DNA of 64,000 bases from Holosporaceae bacterium. GTDB lineage: Bacteria > Pseudomonadota > Alphaproteobacteria > UBA3830. This document shows, piece after piece, positions 37,271 through 47,599 of the stretch (position 1 is the first letter of the stretch; each line of letters begins with the position of its first letter). The notes under the pieces were generated by a model. That model made no database searches and was not told the origin of the DNA. It was given only the letters and a program-made list of their open reading frames with translations. A program made the position numbers and the translations under genes. Where the stretch lies: positions 1 to 64,000 of the forward strand of contig JAIRZM010000003.1 in assembly GCA_031267235.1 (NCBI GenBank), read 5' to 3'.

Positions 37271-37816
37271 TTATTCGAATAGCACATACTTTTTCCCCTG
37301 CATTTTTTTTAATGCCGTTTTTTGGGGGGCCACAAGAATGCATTCTGCGCTACTATCCCATACCTTTATATCATCCTTGGAATTGCCAGCGTAGACAAAT
37401 CCATTTTGACCAAAAATCGCCTTCAAAGCCATCGCTTTTGCTTCTGCTCGCAGGTTTACATGTTCGTTGCTAGCAAAAACTCCGTCAAAAATATTCAGAA
37501 AATCTGCGATTTCATGAGCGTAATTTTGATTGCAGGCTGTGGCAAGAAAAATGCGCCGCCCCTTTTTTCTTTCGCCGATTATAAAATCCAAAAACTTTCT
37601 GTTATAGTCCAGCGATGAAGCGTCCAAACTTACATTTTTCGCCAACTTATGCTTTAAATGAGCTCGTCCATGCAGAAACCAATAAAATACCTTGAAAATG
37701 CGCAGAATGTTCTTGGCAATGTACATTTTTAGCGCCATCATGGTGACGTCATTTCTCACCAAAGTACCGTCCAGATCAACGCAAATGGGTTTTTTTAGGC
37801 TGTCGGATGAAGTCAT
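37271..37816 (-). CDS. HAD-superfamily hydrolase
   Basis: ICVDLDGTLVRND motif I, FLATACNQ motif II, VYAGNSKDDIKVW motif IV. Confidence 0.85.
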   Translation of the reverse strand: MTSSDSLKKPICVDLDGTLVRNDVTMMALKMYIAKNILRIFKVFYWFLHGRAHLKHKLAKNVSLDASSLDYNRKFLDFIIGERKKGRRIFLATACNQNYAHEIADFLNIFDGVFASNEHVNLRAEAKAMALKAIFGQNGFVYAGNSKDDIKVWDSSAECILVAPQKTALKKMQGKKYVLFE

Positions 37817-38385
37817 GTTTTGCGAGATACTACGCTAACCATGGCCGGACGCAGCAATCTTTCGTTATGGAGATATCCGGCTTGAAAAGTATTAATGATT
37901 GTTCCATCCTCGCAATTTGCGTTATCCACTTCGCACATGGCCTGATGATATTGCGGATCGAACTTGTCGCCTTCCGCAATTTCCACCTTAGAAATTCCAT
38001 GTTTTTTAAAGACTGCGACCAACTCTTTTTTGCACAGCAAAATGCCATCCAGCAGAGCTTTAAGATTTGCATCAGCATCGGGTTTCTCTCTAATTAGCAG
38101 CGAATTCTCCAAAACTCTTTCAAAATTATCTTCGACAACTAACAAATCTTTCGCAAATTTAGCATTGGAATACTTCAGGGCGTCCTCTAGCTCTCTTTCG
38201 ACTCTTTTTCTCAAGTTTTCAAGTTCTGCAGCTTTGCGGAGCAATGTATCCTTTAAGATTTTTACCTCTTCTTCCAGCTGAGCTATTTTATCAATTTCGG
38301 AAATCTTGTTCTCTGGATTTGAGATTGCGCCCTCCGGTTTTGCAATATTTTCCTGATGCTCTAGATTTTCGTCTTTCTCATTCAT
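37813..38385 (-). CDS. grpE: Nucleotide exchange factor GrpE
   Basis: LEEEVKILKDTLLRKAAELENLRKRVERE...DGILLCKKELVAVFKKHGISKV...GDKFDPQYHQAM...GYLHNERLLRPAMVSV. Confidence 0.95.
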   Translation of the reverse strand: MNEKDENLEHQENIAKPEGAISNPENKISEIDKIAQLEEEVKILKDTLLRKAAELENLRKRVERELEDALKYSNAKFAKDLLVVEDNFERVLENSLLIREKPDADANLKALLDGILLCKKELVAVFKKHGISKVEIAEGDKFDPQYHQAMCEVDNANCEDGTIINTFQAGYLHNERLLRPAMVSVVSRKT

Positions 38386-38593
38386 ATGCTTTCCCCATAA
38401 ACATTATTAAAATCAATACCTTCTCTCCTATTAACAAATTCAATCAATATGTTAGGAAAATTGTTGCCCATATTATTATACGGAAACTAGCACTTTTTCA
38501 AGAGCGGGCGAAGACTTTCTCAGTGCCTACGCATAAGAAAAACGCTTGACTGAATCGGTTAGTATAAGAACGACATAGCAGCGCATTTTTCTT

Positions 38594-40480
38594 TTATTCG
38601 ACGCCTCTCAGCACGTTAAAGTTGACCTTTTGCAAGGCTCTGATTCCGTTGGGTGAGATATTGGTGCCAAAACATAATTTCTGCCTGTTGGAATGGGAAT
38701 TGACAGTGGCGGCTTCTTTGTCCTCATAGGTGTTGATGATGCTTTCTTCGGCCTCTAGATTAAAGTATTCGCTATTATATTTTGCGGAGAAATATGGATA
38801 GCTAAAGCCAGGCTTGCTTGTCATTTCGGCGCCAAATTCCAATCCTTTAATTTCATGTGGTGCGTAGGTGGTGATAATGTGGCTACGCCTTTTCTCTTCG
38901 TCGTAATATACGTAGTCTCCACCAACGGACAAATCTGTGCCAATTTTAATGTTGCAGACAATGGCGAGTCTTCGATCCGGAGATCTTAGGTTTCGCCCTT
39001 TGTCTGGATCATCATAGGTTAATCCGCCGGATACGGTAAAGGAACAAAAATCGAAAGCCTTGGTCAAACTAAGCGTATATTCGCGCAGTCTTTCGGTTTT
39101 GGACCATTTTCCATTGAAAATTAACGCTGGAACGAATCCCTCAATAGGCTTTGAGTACAATCTGGCCGTAATCTGCCGAGAAGAAGAATCTTCGGTGGAA
39201 TTTTTTAATTTTTCCCTTATGTCATTGTCGCTGAAATATTTTTCGATAAATTTATTATAGGCTTCCTCTCGCTCTTCGCCTCTGCCAAGATCTCCAAAGT
39301 GCTTTCCTTTCGTTGCCGCAAACGTCTCCAGGAAAATTCCCAACTCGTTCTCCGGAATAGAATAAAAAATTCCCGCTCCGGCGGCGCGTTTTTTGGATCC
39401 ATTGGTTTTGCGCGCGTCGCTATAGGCTATATTGGGAGCTATCTTACCAAGATCCGTGTCAAATATCATGACGCAATCCAGGAGATAGGAATTCTCATGA
39501 ACCTGCAATCCTCCCCCAAGCGTCATGTTGTCGTTGAGCCCATACCTATAATTACCGCTATAGCGCGGCTTTTTTTGGTATCTGATCCTGTGCGGATCTT
39601 CAAGATTCCAGTGGTGATCGCAAACAATCGTCAAGTCAAAGTCATTCATACCTTCGGCTAGCGTTCCGTATCCGCCAAAATACTCGACTTTCAGGACTTC
39701 TCTTCGCTTAACTTGGTCGCTGATTTTTAGGCTAACTCCAGGCAATTTAGCTTCTTCTGGCATGTCGTCAATGGAATAAACTCCGGGAGCAAATAGCATT
39801 GTGGCCACGCTATCGTTTCCCATTTTACACTCAACCTTGCTAGCTGCGGTGATTACCAAAGGAGAACCGGCTCCGATAACGCTTCCGTTGCCTTTTTGCC
39901 GGAAAATGCTCAGGCCGCCTCCGGACAGCGGTTGCTGAAAGCCGACGGTATTGCTGACTTTAGTGTCTCCGACCACAACTCTGAAATTACTTGCTTGATC
40001 AGTGTAAATAATGCGGGTGTAGTTTCTGTAAAAATGCGCCCTATCTAGAGCCTGTGCCATGATCGGTTCCAAGGCTTTTTTTATCTTTTTTCCCTGATTA
40101 AAATTATTGTGAAGATAGGAGCGATTTTTCTGGGGCGTTGTCCGGGATAAGTAGCGCTCTCCCTTTATCCATCCATTGAACGACTGGAAACTCCCAAAGA
40201 AGAAGTCTGCTTCAACAACTAACTTTCCGATGGACAAAAGAGGAGTCAATCCAACGACGGAGCAGTTTCTGGAGCCGAATGCAAATTTATTGTCTCTTTC
40301 GTGGGAGACGTTCAAATTCAAGAATCCATCGGACTTATAGTGTTGCTCTGTCTGGTCTTCTTGGCTTTTGCCACTGCTTTTAAAAGCGGCGTCCAGTGGA
40401 GCAGTGAATTTTTCAGATGTTGCCGAGACATGCGCCAATAAAATAGAGCTGACGGTCATAAATGATAGTTTTTTGAACAA
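38594..40480 (-). CDS. Large outer-membrane protein, possible divergent fimbrial usher-like protein
   Basis: Putative TTG start (GAGGG upstream) and signal peptide FKKLSFMTVSSILLAHVSA. Usher-like run SPLVITAASKVECKMGNDSVATMLFAPGVYSIDDMPEEAKLPGVSLKISDQVKRREVLKVEYFGGYGTLAEGMNDFDLTI, then many beta-strand-like repeats. ORF track start is 40549. Confidence 0.5.
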   Translation of the reverse strand: MFKKLSFMTVSSILLAHVSATSEKFTAPLDAAFKSSGKSQEDQTEQHYKSDGFLNLNVSHERDNKFAFGSRNCSVVGLTPLLSIGKLVVEADFFFGSFQSFNGWIKGERYLSRTTPQKNRSYLHNNFNQGKKIKKALEPIMAQALDRAHFYRNYTRIIYTDQASNFRVVVGDTKVSNTVGFQQPLSGGGLSIFRQKGNGSVIGAGSPLVITAASKVECKMGNDSVATMLFAPGVYSIDDMPEEAKLPGVSLKISDQVKRREVLKVEYFGGYGTLAEGMNDFDLTIVCDHHWNLEDPHRIRYQKKPRYSGNYRYGLNDNMTLGGGLQVHENSYLLDCVMIFDTDLGKIAPNIAYSDARKTNGSKKRAAGAGIFYSIPENELGIFLETFAATKGKHFGDLGRGEEREEAYNKFIEKYFSDNDIREKLKNSTEDSSSRQITARLYSKPIEGFVPALIFNGKWSKTERLREYTLSLTKAFDFCSFTVSGGLTYDDPDKGRNLRSPDRRLAIVCNIKIGTDLSVGGDYVYYDEEKRRSHIITTYAPHEIKGLEFGAEMTSKPGFSYPYFSAKYNSEYFNLEAEESIINTYEDKEAATVNSHSNRQKLCFGTNISPNGIRALQKVNFNVLRGVE

Positions 40481-40520
40481 TGGGCCCTCACTCAAAAATA
40501 CAAACAAAAGTTCCGCAGAA

Positions 40521-40578
40521 TAAGTATCATAACTAAACGAGCTGCGCAATAAATATCATAACTAAACGAGCTGCGCAT
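40521..40578. repeat. Two tandem 29-bp direct repeats
   Basis: TAAGTATCATAACTAAACGAGCTGCGCAA / TAAATATCATAACTAAACGAGCTGCGCAT. Confidence 0.8.
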
Positions 40579-40828
40579 TGAATTTTTAGGCTTTGGAAAG
40601 GATGTTGACGATTAGAAGCAGATTCCACAGAAATTGCTGGAAATTCCTAGTACTCGTTCGATAATTTCTATCTTTATGAGTAATCAATGGCGAATAAAAT
40701 ATTGAGTTTTGTGGAACATAAATGTACAATTACCGGCATGGTTGTCTCGAAAGTTGCATATATAGCGGTTACGATAGATATGTAACCGGGGACATTGGTA
40801 ACAGATTATGCGCACAGTTGATTAGAGA

Positions 40829-42547
40829 ATGCAGTCGGCTTTATTTTTATACTACAAGAACATATTTGGAAACTGCGTAGACTCCGAATACAGGGATTTG
40901 GTTTCCATCGATCCACCTAAAGAGCAAACCTTCGGTGATTTTTCCACCAGCATAAGTATGGCTTTATCTAAGAGGTTGGGAAGAAAATCCATGGACATAG
41001 CGGAAGATATCTGCGCTCAACTTCGGGACAATGATAGCTTCGAGCGATTGGAAGTGAGGAAGCCAGGCTTCATCAATTGGTTTATTCCTCAGCATGTGCT
41101 AGTCAAATATTTCCCACAAATTTTAGATGATAATTTTGGAAAGATCGACATTGGCGAAGGTCGGTCCGTCAACATTGAATACGTATCCGCCAATCCAACA
41201 GGCCCGATTCATGCCGGACATGTGCGGGGAGCGGTTTCCGGCGACGTATTGGCGAGGCTATTGAGTTACGTTGGCTATCGCGTGACCAAAGAGTTCTATG
41301 TCAATGATGCTGGCAAACAAATAGAAATTATGGCCTGCTCTCTGTATCATAGATATCTAGAGCTCTTTGGCAGAAGCAGTGGCGAGCTTCCGAGTTGGGG
41401 TTATCCAGGTGATTATCTAATAGAAATTGCTCGCAAAATCGCTGAAAAGCATGGAGACAAGTTTGTTGACAAAGAGCAATCCGAATGGCTGAACTTTTTT
41501 AGAGAATTCGCTGTAGCTTGCATCATGATAGATATTAAAAAAGATCTTGCAGATCTCGACGTTTATCATGATGTTTTTTCATCAGAGCTGGAATTGCTGA
41601 AAAATGGCGCCGTGGATCGTGTTGTTAATCTATTGAATGACAAAGGATTAATTTATAATGGAATTTTGCAGCGTCCTAGAGGTATGGATTCCGAGGAATG
41701 GGAAAAACGAGAGCAACCACTGTTTAAATCCACAGCCTATGGCGATGATCTAGATCGTCCACTACAGAAATCGGATGGATCCTGGACCTATTTGGCGTCC
41801 GATCTTGCCTATCATAGAGATAAAATTGAGCGTGGATTCGACGAAATAATCGATTTTTGGGGAGCAGATCACGGCGGCTATATAAAACGCATGCAGGCTG
41901 GAGTTTCAGCGATTTCCAGTGGCAAAAAAAATCTAAAAGTGAAAATAGTTCAGCTGGTACGATTATTAAAGGATGGTCGAGAGATAAAAATGTCCAAGCG
42001 ATCGGGAAACTACATCACCGCTCGAGATGTAATCGATAAAGTTGGCAAAGACGCAATCCGCTTCATGATGCTTACGCGCCGCGACGATGCTTCATTGGAT
42101 TTCGATTTTACGAAAGTCGTGGAGCAAAGCAGAGACAATCCTGTTTTCTATGTGCAATACGCCTATGCCAGAACGCATTCGGTAATAAAATTATTTAAAG
42201 AAACCTTCGGCTGCGAAAAAATGCCATCTCTGGGGGAAGTGGATCTAAATTTGCTGGACATGGATAGCGATATGAAATTAGTAAAAGTACTAGCGGATTG
42301 GCCGCGTCAAGTAGTGATGGCAGCAAAAAATTACGAATCTCACCGGATAGTATTTTTTCTTATAGATCTGGCTTCAGCCTTTCATTTTTTGTGGAATCAA
42401 GGAAAAGAAAATAGCTACCTGCGTTTTATCATGCCGAATGATTTAGCAAAAACCAAGGCAAGGATGGTGTTGCTCAAAGCCGTGCAGCGTGTTATAGAGT
42501 TTGCGTTCGATATAATCGGCATTACTCCTGTTGAGGAATTGCACTAA
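40829..42547 (+). CDS. argS: Arginyl-tRNA synthetase
   Basis: EYVSANPTGPIHAGHVRGAVSGDVLARLL, KMSKRSGN, class I architecture. Confidence 0.96.
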   Translation: MQSALFLYYKNIFGNCVDSEYRDLVSIDPPKEQTFGDFSTSISMALSKRLGRKSMDIAEDICAQLRDNDSFERLEVRKPGFINWFIPQHVLVKYFPQILDDNFGKIDIGEGRSVNIEYVSANPTGPIHAGHVRGAVSGDVLARLLSYVGYRVTKEFYVNDAGKQIEIMACSLYHRYLELFGRSSGELPSWGYPGDYLIEIARKIAEKHGDKFVDKEQSEWLNFFREFAVACIMIDIKKDLADLDVYHDVFSSELELLKNGAVDRVVNLLNDKGLIYNGILQRPRGMDSEEWEKREQPLFKSTAYGDDLDRPLQKSDGSWTYLASDLAYHRDKIERGFDEIIDFWGADHGGYIKRMQAGVSAISSGKKNLKVKIVQLVRLLKDGREIKMSKRSGNYITARDVIDKVGKDAIRFMMLTRRDDASLDFDFTKVVEQSRDNPVFYVQYAYARTHSVIKLFKETFGCEKMPSLGEVDLNLLDMDSDMKLVKVLADWPRQVVMAAKNYESHRIVFFLIDLASAFHFLWNQGKENSYLRFIMPNDLAKTKARMVLLKAVQRVIEFAFDIIGITPVEELH

Positions 42548-43419
42548 TGAGTCCATTTGTGGATGATGAAGATGATCGCGTTGTTGATCAGGATTGGTCC
42601 CCAATTCCGCCGGATGACAATAGGAAGCCGTTTCTTTTAAAGGACGATAAAAAGTTTATCATCATAGGCGGCGCGTCGTCGGTGGTGGCGCTCTTCACTG
42701 TAGCCTACATAATATATTCCGGATCACGGCCTGTCGATCTAGATGAATTGCCAATTATACAGGCTGATCCAACTCCGCTCAAGGTAAAGCCAAAAACGAA
42801 TGAAGAGGTAAAACACCAGGACAAAACAGTATACGATAATATTTCCGGCGATAAGCGCGTTGTGGAGGAAAAGCTTGCTCCGCAGCCGGAAGAAGTTCTA
42901 TCGATTCCAGAAATGGATTCGGGAGAAATCATATCCGAGGAAGAAAAAAAGAGCATTATTCGAGCTTTTGATGAGCTGGCTCCCAAAAAAGAGTATAAAA
43001 TTAAGTACAGCAAGGAGAAAAATGAAACCCCTCCTGATGAAGGGTTAAAGGCCATTGAAAGCGAATTGCATCCTCCAATTCACAAGGTGAAGGAAGAGAA
43101 AGCTCCCATTGGCGGCAAAAAAGAAAAGAAAACGCGGACCAGAGGCGCATTGGGAAAATTGGCGGTGGAAGACGGCGGCATTATGGTGCAAATTGCTACG
43201 GTGCCAACCAAAACAGCAGCTGAAGCGGAGTACAATCGTATCTTGCGCAAAAATAAATTCCTGAAAAAAAGCGGCAAAAGAATTTTTAAAATCGATATGG
43301 GAGAAAAAAAGGGCGTTAAATACGGCATACAGGCCGGGCCATTTAAAAACCGAGAAGAAGCCCGTAAAACGGTGGCCGCCATGAAGAAAAATGGTTTCTT
43401 CTCCCATGTATCGAAATAG
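42547..43419 (+). CDS. SPOR-domain inner-membrane protein
   Basis: Single N-terminal TM (FIIIGGASSVVALFTVAYIIYSG), charged linker, C-terminal SPOR repeat (IMVQIATVPTKTAAEAEYNRI...YGIQAGPFKNREEARKTVAAMKKNGF). Confidence 0.85.
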   Translation: MSPFVDDEDDRVVDQDWSPIPPDDNRKPFLLKDDKKFIIIGGASSVVALFTVAYIIYSGSRPVDLDELPIIQADPTPLKVKPKTNEEVKHQDKTVYDNISGDKRVVEEKLAPQPEEVLSIPEMDSGEIISEEEKKSIIRAFDELAPKKEYKIKYSKEKNETPPDEGLKAIESELHPPIHKVKEEKAPIGGKKEKKTRTRGALGKLAVEDGGIMVQIATVPTKTAAEAEYNRILRKNKFLKKSGKRIFKIDMGEKKGVKYGIQAGPFKNREEARKTVAAMKKNGFFSHVSK

Positions 43420-43456
43420 AGAAATCACGCACAAAATTAAAAAGTCATTCGCCTTC

Positions 43457-44308
43457 CTAGACGCGAGCCTTTTTCAGAACCAACGTGGTCCAGCCACGGC
43501 AATCGTATCTGTGTATCTGTTTAAATCCAAAGGAAGCGTATTGGTTGATTACGCTGAAATCATTGGAAGCGAAACCAGAGAGTATCAAAATTCCGTTTTC
43601 AGAAAGGGCGTGCGCGATGGGAGCGCTCATGGCTGTCAAAGGCTCTGCCAGAATGTTGGAGACAATGAAGTCATACGACCTTGAAAAAAATTCTGCGCCG
43701 TGGCTTCGAAAAACCGAAATACGATGAGCAACTTTGTTGATGATGGCGTGCTCCCGCGATACTCTGACGGCTTCTGCATCATTGTCACAGGCAATAACGT
43801 TCCTTGCGCCCAACTTCGCCAGCGCTATGCCAAGAATGCCTGACCCACAGCCAAAATCAAGCACATTTTTGTGTTTCTGATGATCGAAAAAAGCATGACA
43901 GGCGGCAATGCAACGACTTGTGGTGGGATGCTCTCCGCTGCCAAAGGCCATATAACTGGAAATTTCTATCGGAATCCTATGGGGAGGTATTTTATTTCCG
44001 CGCAGGTGCGTGCCATATATATAGAATTCACCAATCACGATCGGCTTAAGATTCTCAAAACTTTTCTGGAGCCAATCAACAGACTTTAGAGCTTTGTTCT
44101 CAATTATCTTGCAATCATATAGCTTCAGATAACGTAGAATTTCTGATTCTTCTATTGGTTCATTGTGAAGCGCTTCCACAATCCAGTGGTTATCCACTTC
44201 TAAGCAGGATACGGACATGTAGTTTTTTTCAAACAGGAGATCCGTAACGTCAAAAGCATCTTTGATGTTAAAATTCCCCAAAGAGCATTTGAAAATATGA
44301 TCCGTCAT
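43457..44308 (-). CDS. prmA: Ribosomal protein L11 methyltransferase
   Basis: AFGSGEHPTTSRCI, VLDFGCGSGILGIALAKLGA, SNILAEPL. Start ATG inferred at 44308; ORF track start 44374. Confidence 0.92.
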   Translation of the reverse strand: MTDHIFKCSLGNFNIKDAFDVTDLLFEKNYMSVSCLEVDNHWIVEALHNEPIEESEILRYLKLYDCKIIENKALKSVDWLQKSFENLKPIVIGEFYIYGTHLRGNKIPPHRIPIEISSYMAFGSGEHPTTSRCIAACHAFFDHQKHKNVLDFGCGSGILGIALAKLGARNVIACDNDAEAVRVSREHAIINKVAHRISVFRSHGAEFFSRSYDFIVSNILAEPLTAMSAPIAHALSENGILILSGFASNDFSVINQYASFGFKQIHRYDCRGWTTLVLKKARV

Positions 44309-44835
44309 TTGGAACCCAATGGAGAAAGAATCATCATCATTTGCCTGCCTTCCAATTGTGGAGTTCCTTCGCATTTTGCAAATTCTTTCATATCTTCCGC
44401 TAAGCGATTCAGCAATTTTTCACCGATTTCCTTGTGGGATATTTCGCGCCCGCGAAAGCGTAGCGTAATTTTAACTTTGTTTCCTTCGCCAATGAATTTA
44501 TGAATGTTGGACAACTTCACTTTATAATCGTGATCTCCGATGGCAGGTGTAAATTTAACTTCCTTAACTTCAATAAATTTCTGCTTTTTGCGAGCTTCGG
44601 ATTTCTTTTTCTGGAGTTCGTACTTTAATTTTCCATAATTTATGATCTTGCAAACCGGCGGGAACGCTTGAGCCGCCACTTCCACCAGATCTAATCCAGC
44701 TTCCCTAGCCATGAATAGGGCTTCTTTTGTATTGACGATCCCAACTGCGTTTCCATGCTGATCTATCAAACGAACCTGCAGCGCTAAGATTGCCTTATTT
44801 ATGCGATGCTTCTCTTCCATGCTTTTATGTTCCAA
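44305..44835 (-). CDS. infC: Translation initiation factor IF-3
   Basis: INKAILALQVRLIDQHGNAVGIVNTKEAL, KIINYGKLKYELQKKK, KVKITLRFRGREISHKEIG. Confidence 0.96.
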   Translation of the reverse strand: MEHKSMEEKHRINKAILALQVRLIDQHGNAVGIVNTKEALFMAREAGLDLVEVAAQAFPPVCKIINYGKLKYELQKKKSEARKKQKFIEVKEVKFTPAIGDHDYKVKLSNIHKFIGEGNKVKITLRFRGREISHKEIGEKLLNRLAEDMKEFAKCEGTPQLEGRQMMMILSPLGSK

Positions 44836-44964
44836 GCTTTACTCTCCTATTTTAGCTTTCAGATTAATAATTTTTCCGCGAAAATCAATAACTCTAGGGG
44901 TAGTTTTCCTTGGAAAGTTGCAGATTAGCACTAGAAATAATTTTCTTATCATAAATTTTAAATT

Positions 44965-46023
44965 TTAGATTAAAACTGCCTGAATAATTTCGTCTGTTAG
45001 ATCAATTTTTCCGTCTTTAATCATTAGTGATACAAAATTAAAAACATTTCTCGCAAAAAGTTGGCTGGAATCGTTGGCTACCCGCGCAGCAAAATCCGTG
45101 TGTCCAATAATGGTCACATTTCCGACAATTAACGTCTCATCTCTTTTGGATAATTCACAATTTCCTCCAGTTTCGGTAGCCATATCCAAAACAATGGCGC
45201 CGGGCGGCATTGACGCTACCATCTCCTTGGTTACCAACAGAGGGGCTTGCTTTTCTGGAATTTGCGCTGTGGTGATCACTATGTCCATCTTCGCTATCAT
45301 TTGCGCTAATTTTTCCATCTGACGTTTCTTGTAGTCATCGCTCATTTCTTGAGCATACCCACCAGCAGTTTCTCCATTTTTTTCATCTTCAACGGATATG
45401 AATGTGCCTCCAAGACTCTCCACCTGTTCCTTTGCGGCTATGCGAACATCAAAGGCATAGACGATGGCGCCAAGTCGTTTTGCCGTAGCAATGGCTTGCA
45501 GTCCGGCGATGCCAGCTCCCACAACCAAAACTTTCGCCGGACGCACTGTGCCGGCGGCTGTCATCATCATGGGAACAATCCTAGCATAATGGTATAGAGC
45601 TTCAAGCATTGCTCTATATCCTGAGATATTTGCCTGCGACGATAGAACGTCCATTGATTGGGCGCGAGTAATTCGAGGAATCTTTTCCAGAGCGCAGGGA
45701 TGCACTCCTGCGGCAATCAATTTTTCCAGTATTTCCTTGTTGTGGGATGGAGATAAAAGAGCGATCAGGTAAGATCCGCGCTTTAATTTAATTTCTTTCG
45801 CCAGAGATGGTTTTACGGCAACATATAAATCCGCCTCCGGAATATTTTTCGTTTTTTCGATTTTTGCTCCGGCAGCTATATAATCAGAGTCGTTAAACAT
45901 GGCGGTTATGCCATAATCTCGGGGCAGCGTTACTTCAAGACCAATTTCGCTGTATTTTTTCGCTGTCTCCGGAGTAATGGCTACTCGTTTTTCTTTGGAG
46001 TCGACTATTGTGCTGATTTTCAT
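44965..46023 (-). CDS. pntAA: NAD(P) transhydrogenase subunit alpha part 1
   Basis: KEKRVAITPETAKKY, RITRAQSMDVLSSQANISGYRA, VVGAGIAGLQAIATAKRLGAIVYAFDVR, GYAQEMSDDYKK. Confidence 0.93.
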   Translation of the reverse strand: MKISTIVDSKEKRVAITPETAKKYSEIGLEVTLPRDYGITAMFNDSDYIAAGAKIEKTKNIPEADLYVAVKPSLAKEIKLKRGSYLIALLSPSHNKEILEKLIAAGVHPCALEKIPRITRAQSMDVLSSQANISGYRAMLEALYHYARIVPMMMTAAGTVRPAKVLVVGAGIAGLQAIATAKRLGAIVYAFDVRIAAKEQVESLGGTFISVEDEKNGETAGGYAQEMSDDYKKRQMEKLAQMIAKMDIVITTAQIPEKQAPLLVTKEMVASMPPGAIVLDMATETGGNCELSKRDETLIVGNVTIIGHTDFAARVANDSSQLFARNVFNFVSLMIKDGKIDLTDEIIQAVLI

Positions 46024-46742
46024 GCTATAGCTCCATGAATTTTCTCGCCAATATCTGCCAATAGATAATTCCTCGACAATGGCAACTCTCTGCAACTTAT
46101 ACCACAAAAATACATTCGTAGAAAATGCCCAGTCATTTCTAGGGCCGAGAAAATATCACCATTAGATGGATAATTATCATTCGAGATTAAAAAGCTTGGT
46201 AATCGAAATAGGCGATCTTTATAGCTTTCACCGACTGACCTAACTACAGCGCGACCGGTGCAGGGAGAGACGTAAAACAAGTCGTCGGTTCTGCCGGTAA
46301 CGGCGCATTTGTATAAATCTAGCCCGATCCCAACTTCTGCCAAAAAAGATATTTCAAAAAAAACGTAGTTTGCGAGCCAATCATCTCCTGTAATGGATAA
46401 AAACAACGACCTAAGCGCGTGAAAAAGCTTTGGATGCGGCGCTTTCTCAGGCAAGCCTTTGGCGCACAGCGTGCAGGCGCTTTCTAGAATAAAAATTCTC
46501 TGGGGATCGGCAAATATATGGCAAAATGGAGAGAATATATTTTCAATTTGAAAAGTTCCCAGCTGCTCGGAAGTTCGCCCTTTCCACAAGACATGACTGA
46601 CGTCTCCGAATTGAATCGGTTTTTTAATTCCCTTTACCAATCCAGAGGTTTTACCGAAAGTTTCACTGAAAACCGTAACGATTCTGAGATTTTCAGCGAA
46701 CAGGCGCGTTCCCAAAACTATGCTGCTTTCCTGCCATTGCAA
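46020..46742 (-). CDS. recO: DNA repair protein RecO
   Basis: GTRLFAENLRIVTVFSETFGKTSGLVKGIKK OB-fold N-terminus, gene context with era. Confidence 0.88.
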   Translation of the reverse strand: MQWQESSIVLGTRLFAENLRIVTVFSETFGKTSGLVKGIKKPIQFGDVSHVLWKGRTSEQLGTFQIENIFSPFCHIFADPQRIFILESACTLCAKGLPEKAPHPKLFHALRSLFLSITGDDWLANYVFFEISFLAEVGIGLDLYKCAVTGRTDDLFYVSPCTGRAVVRSVGESYKDRLFRLPSFLISNDNYPSNGDIFSALEMTGHFLRMYFCGISCRELPLSRNYLLADIGEKIHGAIA

Positions 46743-46747
46743 TTTAC

Positions 46748-47599
46748 TTACTCCTTCAAATGTTGCCGATCATTGGCGCCCACCAAAACGTGCAAAAAGA
46801 GATGCACTTTTTGATTCAACAAAGACGACAGTTCTTCACGGGCGGCTTTCCCGATGGCTTTTATTTTCCCTCCGTTGCGACCCAGAAAAATTACTTTATG
46901 AGATTTACTCTTTACGTAAATATTTTGGACTATTTTCACGCTGCCATCCGGCTGATTTTGGTAATTTTCTGTTTTTACAGCGCTTAAATAGGGGACTTCC
47001 TGATGGATTCTGTGGTAAATATGCTCCCTGGTAATTTCCGCTGTATATTTTTCAAAGGATGAATCTGTGATTTCGTCTTCATTGTACATCCATTCTCCCT
47101 CTGGAATTGCAGAGCTTAGATAGCTTAAGATTTTATCGACGCCGCTTCCGGTCAAACTGGAAATCATAAAAATATTTTCAAGTGTGCGCGTTTGACACAG
47201 CATCTGGGATAGCTCTAGCAGCTTTGGCTTGGGAATCAGGTCAATTTTATTTAGTACGAGAGAAACTCTTCGGGAGTCATCAAGTTTTTTTAGCAATCCA
47301 ATGCTATTGTCAAAGTTTTTTTTGGAAACGTCCAGCAGAAACAAAATGTTATCGGATTCTCTGTAGGCATCCCAGGCGTGCCTTTCCAATTTAATGTCTT
47401 TTTTACTTCTCGAGAACCCCGGGGTATCAATTAGGATAATCTGACTTTCTCCCCGAATGGCTATTCCCAGAATTCTGGATATAGTTGTCTGAACTTTTCG
47501 CGATACTATGGAAACTTTTTGTCCCACCAATCGGTTGATCAGCGTAGATTTTCCGGCGTTTGTCTCGCCAAGTACGCTTACTAATCCACATCTTTTCAA
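46748..47599 (-). CDS. era: GTPase Era
   Basis: GETNAGKSTLINRLVGQKVSIVSRKVQTT, DTPGF, NKIDL, C-terminal KH domain. Confidence 0.96.
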   Translation of the reverse strand: MKRCGLVSVLGETNAGKSTLINRLVGQKVSIVSRKVQTTISRILGIAIRGESQIILIDTPGFSRSKKDIKLERHAWDAYRESDNILFLLDVSKKNFDNSIGLLKKLDDSRRVSLVLNKIDLIPKPKLLELSQMLCQTRTLENIFMISSLTGSGVDKILSYLSSAIPEGEWMYNEDEITDSSFEKYTAEITREHIYHRIHQEVPYLSAVKTENYQNQPDGSVKIVQNIYVKSKSHKVIFLGRNGGKIKAIGKAAREELSSLLNQKVHLFLHVLVGANDRQHLKE

